Shown: one piece after another, positions 1 to 11,400 of the stretch
How positions within the stretch are numbered: position 1 is the stretch's first letter
Layout: every line of letters starts with the position of its first letter
Translations under genes and position numbers: made by a program
Assembly: GCA_026413225.1 (NCBI GenBank)
Contig: CM048555.1
Location: 80,545,785-80,609,784 of the forward strand
Length of the DNA: 64,000 bases
Direction: 5' to 3'
Origin: Otis tarda
Taxonomy: Eukaryota; Chordata; Aves; Otidiformes; Otididae
Notes under the pieces: generated by a model
Database searches by the model: none
Told to the model about the DNA's origin: nothing
The model's input: only the letters and a program-made list of their open reading frames with translations

Positions 1-2267
1 GGTAGTTCCTTGCCTTTGAAGGGCTGAGCGTCAGGGTTGGATCCCTTTCTCACCTGTGGCTCAGAGGACGCAAGTTTTGCAGAGCTGCAGCTAGTCGTGG
101 TGCACAAACGGCTCCACGGTCTCTCAGAGGACACCGATGCCTTGGATAAAGGTGAGATGCTCACAGCAACTCAGTGCACGGCCACGGGAGGTGAGGGGGA
201 CTTCCCTACCTGTAGCGCTGTCTCCCTGCCTGCTTTTCTGATCTGGGTGAGCCTCTTGGCAGTGAAGGGTTCACGTGCAAGTTTCAGTTCAGAGCTTGAC
301 CTGGCCCCCTGCACACAAGACTTGGATCTTGGCATGTTCCTGTGAATTAGGACAACGAGGTGCTACAGCCCTGAGGACCTCAAGGAGCAGAAATTTGAGT
401 GGGATGCAGCCAGAAGGATTTCTGTGCATCTGTTTTACACATCCACAGGTGTTCATTTGAAAACAAGAGTGGTTTCGTATGCGACCAAAACCCAGGAAAG
501 TTGCTGCAGTTTCTCAGCAACATCTGAAGCAACAAAGCAATGGAAGGTGTTCTGCAGGGAATGCGAATGAAAAGCCCTGGACTTTGCTGCATCAGCTGCT
601 GCTCAGCCTTTCTATGCAGCCAGGTGCTAGGGAATTAAAAATGTTCCTTGAAGGAGCACAAACCAGGGAATAAATGGGCTGCTGCAAAGCCCGGGCCTAA
701 ATACTGGGGGAGAGTCTGGAGCTACTCCTGTGCCTCCTGTGACAGTCCACAGCGTTTATCCTGGGAAACCTTCTCACCCTTCCTTCCCATCTTCTTTCTT
801 GGCTTGCTCTAATGAGGGTTCAGACTGGCAGCCGTCAGCTCACCTCCTTGAGGGTAGACCCCTGAATGCTCAGGTAGCCCAAGGTCACGCATCTGCCTCC
901 TTCTGCCCTGAGAGACCAGAGAGGCATTTGTCCTCACGCTCCAGCTGGGCTCTGGTTGCAGCTCAGTAGAGTGGCTCTTCTCATCATCTTTCACTTAAAC
1001 CATGTCTCGGCTGAGTAATTAGCACTCGGCAGGGAGCAACGTCCTTCACGTGCTAACCTGGATGCAAGCAATTGCCTCCACCAGCTCTTCAAGGAGGGGA
1101 ACCGTAGCAATCCGCTCCCAACCCAAGACGTGATTCATGACTTGGTCTTTCCACAAACTGGCTGGATATTTATGTCCCAAGGTGGTATCTAGCAAACCTT
1201 TTCTATCCTGTATCTTCCTTGCGTAACTACTGAAACCTCCTGACTGAAGACCCTCTACCTCTCTGCGAGACCAGCGGATACACGAGTAGCACGTGGGAAT
1301 GGGTTGCATGGGGTTGGCATCGAGTCCTGCGCACGGGCTCACGCATTTGTCCTGCACGGAGAAAGGTTAGCTTGGGGTGGGACAACATGGGCCTCTGTTT
1401 GGACGTGACAAAAAAATACCTACCCCAAATGCTTTACAGGACCGGTGAACAGAGATGCTAGGGTTGGGACACGAAGAAAGCCAGCCGTAAACAAAACGCA
1501 ACACACATGTTTCTTCCTGAATACCATCAATACATGACACGTTTCTCTAAAAAGGAGAGTCCAAGGGGTAGGTGACAGTTTGGAGATGCATGCTGGTTGC
1601 ATGCTGGCCATGGTTTCAAGGGGGTGGATTATTCCTGCCAACCAGTTCACGGCATGGTCACTTGGTCCCCCCTAGAGGTGCTTCAGGATCCTCTCTGGTG
1701 AACAAAACCAACCGCCAGTTCTCACTGGAGCTCTGGTTTCTTCACTCTGAACCAGGTGGGCTGCCCTTTGGGTCCTGAGGAACCCTGGAGACAGCCTGAA
1801 CTCCGCATTGCTTGACGTGACCTGTCAAGAGCCCTCCCAACACGAGTCAGAGCTTCAGGAAACCTCCTGACAGCTCCTCCATCGAAAGTCTTTCCCCTTT
1901 TGGCTGGGGCAGGCAAAAGCATTTCCTTTGCAGCTCTCATTTCCTGGGTCAACTCTCTCCTTCAGCTTTTCCAAGGGAATTGTCCATGGCTTTGACCCAT
2001 CCGCGGAGAGCTGGAGAGACAACAACCAAGCTATGGGGTAGAAAGGTGGCCAGGACCGAGAATGAGCTGGTTGTCGACGATGCTGATTGTATAAAATCAA
2101 ATAAATTGGCAGACGGATGAGCAGGAGGAAGGGATGCCCACACGTTCACCTCTCCTTCCCATCCCCTCCATCCTTCCCTCCCTCCCCCCAAAAAAGTTAT
2201 TGGTCTGGTGGTTTTGTAAAGAAACCAACACAAAGAGAGTCTCTGCCTGGAGTGTGCCCGCCCTGCT
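1..2267 (-). other. GFRA4 3' UTR and downstream flank
   Basis: This is the sequence after the GFRA4 stop codon. How far the 3' UTR extends is unknown. I saw no AATAAA or ATTAAA on the minus strand here; the nearest is a variant CATAAA at about 1168-1173. Short open frames on both strands show no recognisable domain. No CR1, LTR or simple repeat of note was seen. Confidence 0.4.
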
Positions 2268-2414
2268 TCACAGCGTGAAGAGGCTCAGCACGGCAAGAGC
2301 GGGGGGAAGCCACATCTGCAGCGGAGAGGCCGCCCAGCGGGAGGAAGCTGCTGGGCTGGAGGTCCCTGATGACAAACGAGTGGAGCCCCGCAGGAGCCTC
2401 TCCTCTCCGGCCAC
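2268..2414 (-). CDS. GFRA4: GFRA4 last coding exon with GPI-attachment tail
   Basis: This is a phase-0 exon after acceptor TTTCTCTTGCAG (AG at 2416-2415), with 48 codons and then TGA at 2270-2268. It begins [16 protein letters not shown], continues through a Ser/Ala-rich stretch and ends in a hydrophobic run, [15 protein letters not shown], right at the stop. A small-residue region followed by a terminal hydrophobic segment with no cytoplasmic tail is the layout expected of a GPI-anchor signal. The Ser/Ala patch about 12 residues before the tail is the likely cleavage region. Identification uses frame, position and topology, because this exon is weakly conserved. Confidence 0.88.
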   Translation of the reverse strand: MAGEERLLRGSTRLSSGTSSPAASSRWAASPLQMWLPPALAVLSLFTL

Positions 2415-5400
2415 CTGCAAGAGAAAGGAGGCAGCACGGGGTGAGTGGTGTGGTTGTTCTCCAGCTTGGTCCTTCTGAGGCTTTAGGACTTGGGGGTTGT
2501 CCAGCCTTCCTACGTGTGTGCACGTGCAGAGGGAGCCAGGGCCAGGCTCAAGACCTGAACTCTAGTCTGGAGGTCAGCTTAGCTCTGGTGGAGGTGGTGG
2601 TGGAGGTGGTGGTAGCGCCATGGCAGGGTCACCTCATGGGCACTGCACTGGGTGTGCAGCCCACAGGTTTGGACACTGGTTGGAGGTGTCTTTGTGTGAG
2701 GCGGGTGCCTGAAGGTCCTCTCTGGTCAATGGAGATCCCTCCAGCTTATGGAACCACTGCTGGCCAACAACTTGACCTGGTGGAGATGTCCCCTGGATGT
2801 TGAATAACATCTCCACGGGGCTGGTAGACATTTCACCAAGCAGCAGCTGGGAGCCAGGTGGCTTACTCCAAAGCACAGCGCATGTGTTTACGTGACTGAC
2901 TCCCACCCTGGGTGCCTACCCCCTGTAGACAAACCGTGCCATTGTCCTTTTACAGTGCGTTGACATCTGTGGCTGATAATTCGCTTTACTCGAGACCTCT
3001 ATTTGCGTTAGTTGATAACTGAGACAAAGGTAGAGCCAAGGCTCTGCACTGCTATGAAGACAGGAAGCAGATGGACTAAATGGTCCATCATAGCTTTCCT
3101 CCTCAGGTCCAGGGCACCAACCTCACTAAACGTTGAACAGGATCTGGATTTGAAGTTGACTCCAAAGTCATCAAGACCCAACTCCCCGGTTTCTCTTGCA
3201 TTGTCAGTGGGGAACCACGCTCCAGTAGCACTCACGCCTCAGCAGAGGGATGTGCTGCTGTCACGTGGAGGTTGGAGATCTGGTAGGGCCGTCCCTGGCT
3301 ACAGTTGCTCCCTCCAGCTTCCCACTTTCTGGTGGCAGCAGCAGTTGGCTGTCTGGGCTGGAACTGTCAGTGATGAGGGATGTTCACAGCTTCTCCGTCA
3401 CTTCCAGGTGATGGCCTGGATAAAGCTCTCAGGGCAAGGTCTGAGAGCCAGGCCACCACCTGGATTGCACCAAGGTCTGAGGAGCACCGTCCAGAAGCAA
3501 CTTGTCCTGGGTGCAAAGTTTGTGGCCTGATGAAAGCATGTCTGTGCTGTGCATGGCCACCAATACCCTGAAAGGCAGTGAGGGGGGCTGAGACCACATT
3601 TCTGCACCTCTCAACCTGCTCCTCTGTGAAATCAGAACGGAGGGACGTGAATCAGGTGATTTCTCAGCAAAAGAAACAGGGAAGAAGCTTAAAAAAGACC
3701 TCTGTGTGGAAGCTCCCTGAAGGGATCGGCCTGCCCAGCGCAAAGCCCACGCGCAGTCCTTGGGGTCTGTTAACTGACAGCTTCTGTTACCTGAAGGTTC
3801 AGCAAATCAAGGTCCCTGTTAATTATTCAACAGAAAAATAATTCAATCTGAAAATTACTCTGGTGGGTGAGAAATCAAGGTCATTGCTCTTTATTTAAAA
3901 ATAAAATATTTAATGCCTTCTACTGCCATCATCAGTAAATTCATCAGTTATTTGTTTTTAAATAATTTCAGTTTAATATTACGTTGACGCTAACGATTTG
4001 CTGATGACTAGAACCTTTCAGATGAAATTTGCCAATGCTTAGCAAACCTTAGCGGTTAAGCCTCAGTGTTATCACCTCCAGGATCCTCATCTAACAAGGG
4101 GCTGTTAGGTGGCTAACCTGTGTCCCGGGCGCTGAAACGCTCCTCTGAAGGCATGCGACTGCCCTGCAGGAGGGTGAGGAGCCAAACCTGTGGTCCTGGC
4201 TCCCCTTCCACACTCTTGAAAAGCCCATGGATGTTCCCAGTACTTCTAAAAAAAACCCACATCTCTCCGTAGTGCCCATGATAGAAAAGCTATGGTGACC
4301 AACGGGCAGGAGGGCAGTCAGGGATAGGAATGTCTAGCCCTGTGCTTGATGTGGATGAAGAATATGTCCGGGCATGAAGAAGAAGGCGAATCAGAGACTC
4401 CAGGAGATGGAGGGGAGGTTGGATGTCCGCACGTAGCGGAAATGACACAGATGGAAGAGGGAGCTGAGGTGAGGAGGGCTGGAGGGCGTGGAGGAGGTAT
4501 AGACACGGCCAAGCAACTCTTAGGGCCAGGTCAGCCCTCTCCTACCTTGGTGGGCTGGAGGTGCTCGAAGATGTTCTCTCTGAGGGTCGCCACGGCTCTG
4601 TTGGCGTTTCGCTCCTGTTTGTACATCTGTGTGGTGGGGGGGATGGATGGGGCCACGGCTGCGTTCAGGTGGGTCCCGTTGCCAAAAGCCAGAATGGCGT
4701 TTTCTTTGTGTGGGAAAGAGATGGAGAAAAGCGTTGTCAGGGGAACATTTCCAAGGGAAAGCACATACATCCCTTCTCCAGCTTCCTTTGGCTGCATCAC
4801 CCAAATGTATGCCCAAGGGTCTTCAGAGCTCCTTTGTGGAAAGTACAGGGAGATGAACACCTACAGGCTCTTGAGGACCAGGGTATCTTCATACCCTCAC
4901 TTAGAGGAAGCCTCACTGGCTTGTGGGCAATGCTGGAGCAACAATGTGCCGGGCAATACTTACGGAGACAGATATTGTCGGTGAAGAGGTGCAGAAAGCT
5001 CTCACACTCTTCCTGCCGGTTGCCGCTGGCGTTGCACGTGCACCAGGGAGCTATGCTGGAAGTTGAGTTGTCGATGTAGTTGGGTGTGATGGGGCTGCCT
5101 GCCGGGGGGGAAGGATGAAGAAGTGTTACCACGAGGTTATAACACAGCCCCACAGGTCCCAGGGAGGAGAAGGTGGGCAGCCACAACCCTTTTGTTCACC
5201 CCATCACCAACAAAGCCTTCAGTCAATCAAATCGTGCTATTGGTTCAAGGAATGGGCAGCCCCTAGGAACTCAAGTTCCCTAAAAACACTCAAAAACTGC
5301 ATGTGAATGTGCGTGAAGGTTTCCACGCCGTCACTGAAAAAGTCAAACTCAATCTCTCCAGAATGGTCACAGACAAAAAAAAGAAGGATTAAATCAGAAT

Positions 5401-8400
5401 GAAATCTTGACCCAAAGCTGTCAATCTATCCCATCCATCACGATGGACTAAGTCCAATGGCCACTGGCACTTCTCTTTGGACTCTGTATGTGCTTGTGCT
5501 AACAGCTGCCAGCTGGGTCTCTGCACCATCTGAAAACCCAATTTGACATCCTGTGAAGTCAGCAAGATGGCAATGGACGGTGATTTCCACAGTGGAATCA
5601 CTGGTGATGCCATCAGGCAACCCCTGATGGAGCAGATGCCGTGGGATGGCCCATCTATTTTCACCTGAGAGAGAAGCTGAGATCTTGCAGCAGCCCATGG
5701 TGTACGGTTTTTCTGTTACCCCATGCTCACGGCTTAGGCTCCTTCTCCAGCATCTCCCTGAGATCCCAGCTCAGCTCTCTCCACCTCATAGCTTTTAGCT
5801 GGCCAAATTAAGAGATGTTTCCTACCCAGAAGAGGTGTTTCCCACCCAGAAGAGATGTTTCCTACACAGAGAGCGGGAGAGACGCCAGCCCAAGGACGTG
5901 GCCTCTTACCGATGATCCCCGTATAGGCCAGCAGACAGGCCGCGTAGCTCTCCCGCCGGCAGCCGCTCACAGCCTGGAGGGACGGCTGGCAGTTGAACTG
6001 GAACTCTGCGTAGCGGGACCTGACGGAGTGAGAGCACAGAATGGCACGTATTAGTAGATATTTGGCTCAAAAAGAGAGACTGGCAGTGTTTGCAGAAGAG
6101 CTTGCAAAATCCTTCGCTGCTAAAGCTGTTGGAATGAATGCCATTTTACACTCTCCAGCCCCCCACAACAAACCCAAAAGTGGGTTTTCTCCCACTGAGA
6201 GGAGACATGAAATAGGTGCTGTAGGTCTTCTGGGACCACAAGAAAGGTCCAGCCTTGGAAGAAATGTTTGTTTTCTGATGTGTGGAGCTGGTTTTCAAGG
6301 GAAGAGCTGTTGCAGACAGCAAGGGAATTCATTCTCTATCACCATTATCCGACTCTTGGGTAAGAACTTCCCCTAGAGACCTAAGCCTTCATTGTGGGGA
6401 TGATTTGCTGGAAGGGAGAATCTCTCCTTTGTCTACAAAGATTATGCTCTAAATGTAGCCGAGGTCATCTTCAGATTAAGGGAAATGCCCAAAGGCTCAG
6501 ATACGGAATGCTTTAATCATCATTGGGCTGCTGCCACATCAGGCACCCGTTCTTAGGAGAAGGTTGGACTCTGGAGCTTGCGGAGCAAGAGGTGTGTGAG
6601 GTACAGCTCTGACCACAGACCGTTGTGCCTCGGTTTTCACGTTGTTTAGGTCAAAACACCACATGAAACTGCCTGGTGCAAAGCAGCTCTGAGTCATGCA
6701 CTGGGCTTCTTGGGACTGTCTTGGATAAACTCTGTAAATCGTGCTGCCAACCAGGTTATTTGCCACCTAATTCTTTAGGAATGAGTCAGTTTTTGGCACA
6801 TAGGCATCTAGTGATGTTTGGACATTGCAGGGTATCTACGACAACCACATGAGGCTTTCAGGTAGGACATGGGACCTGCTGGAGATTCAGATCCATCTGA
6901 ACAGGCATCCTGTGGCCAGGTAAGAGGGCATCTCACATGGTGCTTGAGTTGCTTTGGAAACTCAAGCAAGCCCTAGCACTGCCCACACTTGAAGGCACGG
7001 CCCTTTAGATGACAACCTACAGCGTCCAAACTGTTAACTGGGTACCTCAAAAGTTTGCTGTGCCTGGGCAATCTCAGCAAACCTGAGCATGTTGCTCCTC
7101 CCAGACAACCTCAGGACATTTTGTCAGTGCCCCTGGTCAGCGTCAGCAGTTTGACTTGTGCTTTCCTGCCCACTTCTCTCCTCCTCCCCAGTCTTCTCCT
7201 TCTTTCTCTTCTTTGTTCCCATGTTTGCCCCATACAAACCCCTTTGTCCAGCGCCACGGTGAGGCAAACTCTTCTTGCCCAAAATTTTTATTGCATTATT
7301 TAGGGATTGCAAATTTTTATTTGATTGCAAATTTTGTATTTGATTTGATGGCAAATTTTTTATTTGATTGCAAATTTTGTATTTGTTTTGATGGCAAATT
7401 TTTTATTTGATTGCAAATTTTATATTTGATTTGATGACAAATTTTTTATTGGATTGCAAATTTTGTATTACTCGTGTTGGTAGAGCCCACCCCTCCAAGC
7501 TGGGACATCTGAGGGGTTACAGCTGTGGAGAAGCTGCGGGAGGACGAAGCAGTGCCGGCAGCATTAGCCCTGGAGTATTTTCCTCTGTTTCTTTAAAGTG
7601 CCGTGATTTGTTGCTGGCTTTCCTCATGGTTTCTGCACTGCTGGCTTTGACCGGGTCACACGTCAACCCCTTGCTCCCGCCGTGTCTCTAGAGGATGTTT
7701 TATATTATATATTCAGAGACCAAGGAACCGGATAATTAACAGCTGTGCTGCTTGCAGGAAACCCTTTCCAGCCTCCTGGGAAGCAACACTCTCCTCTTTG
7801 AACCTCTTCTTCCCCACTGGGCCCACTTGTCTTGTAAGGGAGAAGGCGGTACCCCTCCGTTTCGGGTTCTCTGGGTGGCTGGGGGGAATCTGAGCAAGAG
7901 CTGGTGGGGCACAGGGGCTTTGCATCTTTCAGGCTGAGCTTCAGGTGTGTAGCTCAGTTGTTCTCCTTCATCCACGTTTCTGGGGTGCAGAGGGGTGAGG
8001 GTGTTAGTACCAGTCCGTCCTTCCTCTCACCTGCCTTTGTCAAAACATATAATGTATTTAATTTTAATTTAAAGATGATGTGCTGGTAGGAGATGGCTGC
8101 TGGAAGTTCAGCTCAGGAAGTCCCAAACCCCACAATAATCAGCGACTGGGACCACACTGGAAGATGTGTCCTACACTTGCTTTTGTGCTCTTCTCCAAGT
8201 GTCTCCTCACGGCCACAGCTGGAGGAAGGACCTTGGGCTGGAACCACCACGTTTGGTGTGGTATGGCTCCTGTTGGGTTCTGACATCTCTTACTGACAGA
8301 TGGGCTCCACACCTGGGAGCTGTATGTGGATAACCTTCTGGAATATCAAAGACTTTTTGAGAAATAGAGTGGTGAAAACAGCACAGCTGAGGGAAAAAAA

Positions 8401-11400
8401 ACACGTAAGAGGTACGCCTCTGAGCGTGCACATTGAGATGTGTCTCTGCATGCTTGGGGCTTAAATGGAAACAGGAGCAAACCACCCTGGCCATCACTAC
8501 GCGGTGAATCTGGAGTGAGGACCATGACTCTGAGACTCCTATTGCAGTCACTAGGACATCCAGCTTTGCAGCAGAAGGGCATGTTTTATATATAGATATA
8601 TGGTTAATTTTTCTAATGAAATAAAAGAAAACCATGGATTTGAGGTATCTACAGGTGCCTGTGACTGTTAGGATAGTTTGGGTGCTCCTGCAGTATGCTC
8701 TGGGCTAGGGGAGATAGATGGTGGGGAGACAAATCAGTGACTGCAAGCACCCCACACCACACATCCCTCCTTACCTTGCACCTTCTTGGAACTATTTCCA
8801 TGTCTTTCTCTGGATCCAAAGCAAAAAACCCATAGAAAAGGTCTAAAAAAGTTCCAGCACAAACTTCTCAAGTCTTCTCCTGTCTGTCAACACCTTCTGT
8901 ATAGAGTATGAGACAAGGACATGGGTCATGGGAAGGAGCCACTCAGGCAATGCCCTGTGTTGGTGGGTTGTGGTGGGATGGGTGCCTCCAAACAGGGTCT
9001 CTCAGGTGGGTGCATTGGCTCTGGTCACCAGGCTGTCACCGGTGGATGAACCCCAGGCTCATCCAAGGGACAGCTCTCCATGTCAGCTGCCCCGGAGTGT
9101 GAACCTTACCTGCAGACGTAATTTTCCCGGCAGGCGTCCAGAGGCGCCAGGCAGTTGGGCTTCTCCTTGGACTCGTAGGAGCAGGCAGGAACGATGGTCT
9201 GCCGCCGGCGTTCGGCACAGGCTGTGTCGTCGCAGGGGCAGAAGAGCAGCTCGTGGGTGTACTCTGGTGGCACACGGTCGAAGAACTTGCGCAGAGCCTT
9301 GTGGCACTTGGAGCGGTTGCAGGTGTCGGCCCGGGCCAGGCGCCGGATGCACAAGGAGACGTACTCCGTCCGCAGACGCTGGCACATCTCATCCACGTTG
9401 CAGGCTTTGGCGGCATCCAGACACCGGTTCACCTGGGTCACCTCATTCTCAGATCCTGTGGGGTGGTGGGAGATGGTGATGAGGTTTTGTGCTGACCTAC
9501 CCACCAGCACCACCAACCTGTCCTGAGACCTTCATCCCCATCCTGCTCCCATCCATGGCCACCTTGATGAGACCACTGTCCGCTCCAGGAAGGCAGCAGC
9601 CAGGGTGAAGTCCACATTAGCTCTCTGTGTTCCAGCTGGGCCAAATCCCTTCCCCACTCAACTTTCCCAAGAGGGGCCACAGACACAAAATGAACCTCAC
9701 AGAAAGTGCATCTACTTATGGCCATGGCTGGATTCACCAGTGCGATGAGATCTCTTCTAATGGACCTTATTCTTCGGAAATGTTGCTCAAGATCAAACAC
9801 TGAGTCAGCGGCAAAGCTGGGTCTCCTGATGCATGGGTGGTCTGCTCTAATTCTTGTACTGCAGACTCTCTACCCTGTGCAATGAATTTCCTCAGGCCTC
9901 TGGACGGTCAAGTCTGTCATCCCAGGACCTTCCCAGCTAAGTGAGAGCTCTCTGGTTCTCAAAGCCCCACACAGTGCTTTGGCTTCCCTCATCCAGGCCA
10001 GTCCTGCCCCATATGCCCATGTTCTAAGCAGTGACAATGCCTTCACGGGATGGGGATCAGAGCCACAATCCAACCTGATGCCCTGGGACCTTGATGGTCC
10101 CTGCACGTGAGCTCATGAGGACCTCTCCCCACACCCTTTGCAAGGTGACTCCTTTCACTGACTTTGGCTCTGCATTTCCACCCTCTTAAAGAAGAGAAGA
10201 ACGAAAGTCCAGGATTAGGAGGCTGGGTGGGAGAGCAGGGCTGTGCTGTGGGGACACAGAGAAGGTGGAGGAAAACCCACAGCAGGGGGGAAAATCAGGA
10301 AAATAAAGCAAAAATGTTGGTGATGAGTGAGAAACACACTGTCTTCAGTGGGCAAATGGAGGTCTCACGAGTTTATATGCCAACAACCTCCTCTGCAAAT
10401 GGGGATAATAGGTGAGAGGGAACGGTGTTTGTATAACACTGCGTTTAGGACTCATTCAAGGATGGATGAGGCTCTGTTTTACAGAGGGAGAAAATGCTAC
10501 AGAGCCCCTGGTAGGAGTCAGCCGAAACATTAGACTCTGGCTGATGAGAGAGATGAGATGAGGGACCTCCAAGCGTGAGAGAGAATACAAATTTGAAGCA
10601 CATTTTTCACCTCTCTGAATTAAGCCCATGACCTGAAGCACACCAGAAGGACTTTCTCCCCAGAGAAGAAGGATTTTTTCACAGAGGAAAAATCCCCAGA
10701 ATGATAAATTTCCAACGCAGAATCAAGCCCTATCTTTGGCCGGGAGTTAAAACCAGCCAGTCACTGCTGACAAGTGTTAAAACATTGACAGTCTCTCCGA
10801 GCACTTCAAAACTGGCTGCCCGCCGTCACTTTCACTGACGTTATTGGATTTTCCCTTCTCCGAGCATTTTCTTTTTCCCTTCCTGTTGTCTCCGCTGCTT
10901 ACGGTGAGCTGGAAGTCAAATTCCAAGTTTTTGCAGCTATTTTATGATGGGTGAAATTTCTGCGTGGTATGTTCCTATCACATAGATTATTCCCTTTAAA
11001 AATGCCCAGGGATTAATATTGTCAGAGCACCGGTTTCCGCTGGGGAGCTGTCAGCAAATGTGTAGGAAACAGTTACTTGGAAGGATTTCATTAGCCACTC
11101 AGCTAACGAATCACAGGGAACACGCTCGTTTTTCTCCTCTTCCCACGCAACAACGGAGGATGTGCTTTTAAAAATCACCGCTACAATTAGAGTGGAGGGA
11201 TATAATTCCATTTGTACAGTTTTAATAGTGGCTACATGTTATTTATGTAAAATTGGGTTGAAAACAGTTGTTGCTCTGACTTGGCATATGGTCACGGGGA
11301 TGTTTTATATTTCAACAAGTTCTTGGGATTTTTTTTTTTTTTTGTAGATTTGAAAGAGGGTCCTGTGGCAGTGCTGACCGCGTGATGGTGGGCACTGGAC

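Noticed and set aside
4346..4984. 212-codon plus-strand open frame
   Set aside because: It lies antisense to two GFRA4 exons and the intron between them; the coding constraint on the minus strand explains its length. It has no domain.
7407..7691. Plus-strand open frame starting in the 43-bp repeat
   Set aside because: It is produced by the periodic AT-rich minisatellite, with no protein-like content after it.
9194..9526. Plus-strand open frames opposite the D2 exon
   Set aside because: These are antisense shadows of the GC-rich, constrained GFRA4 D2 exon.
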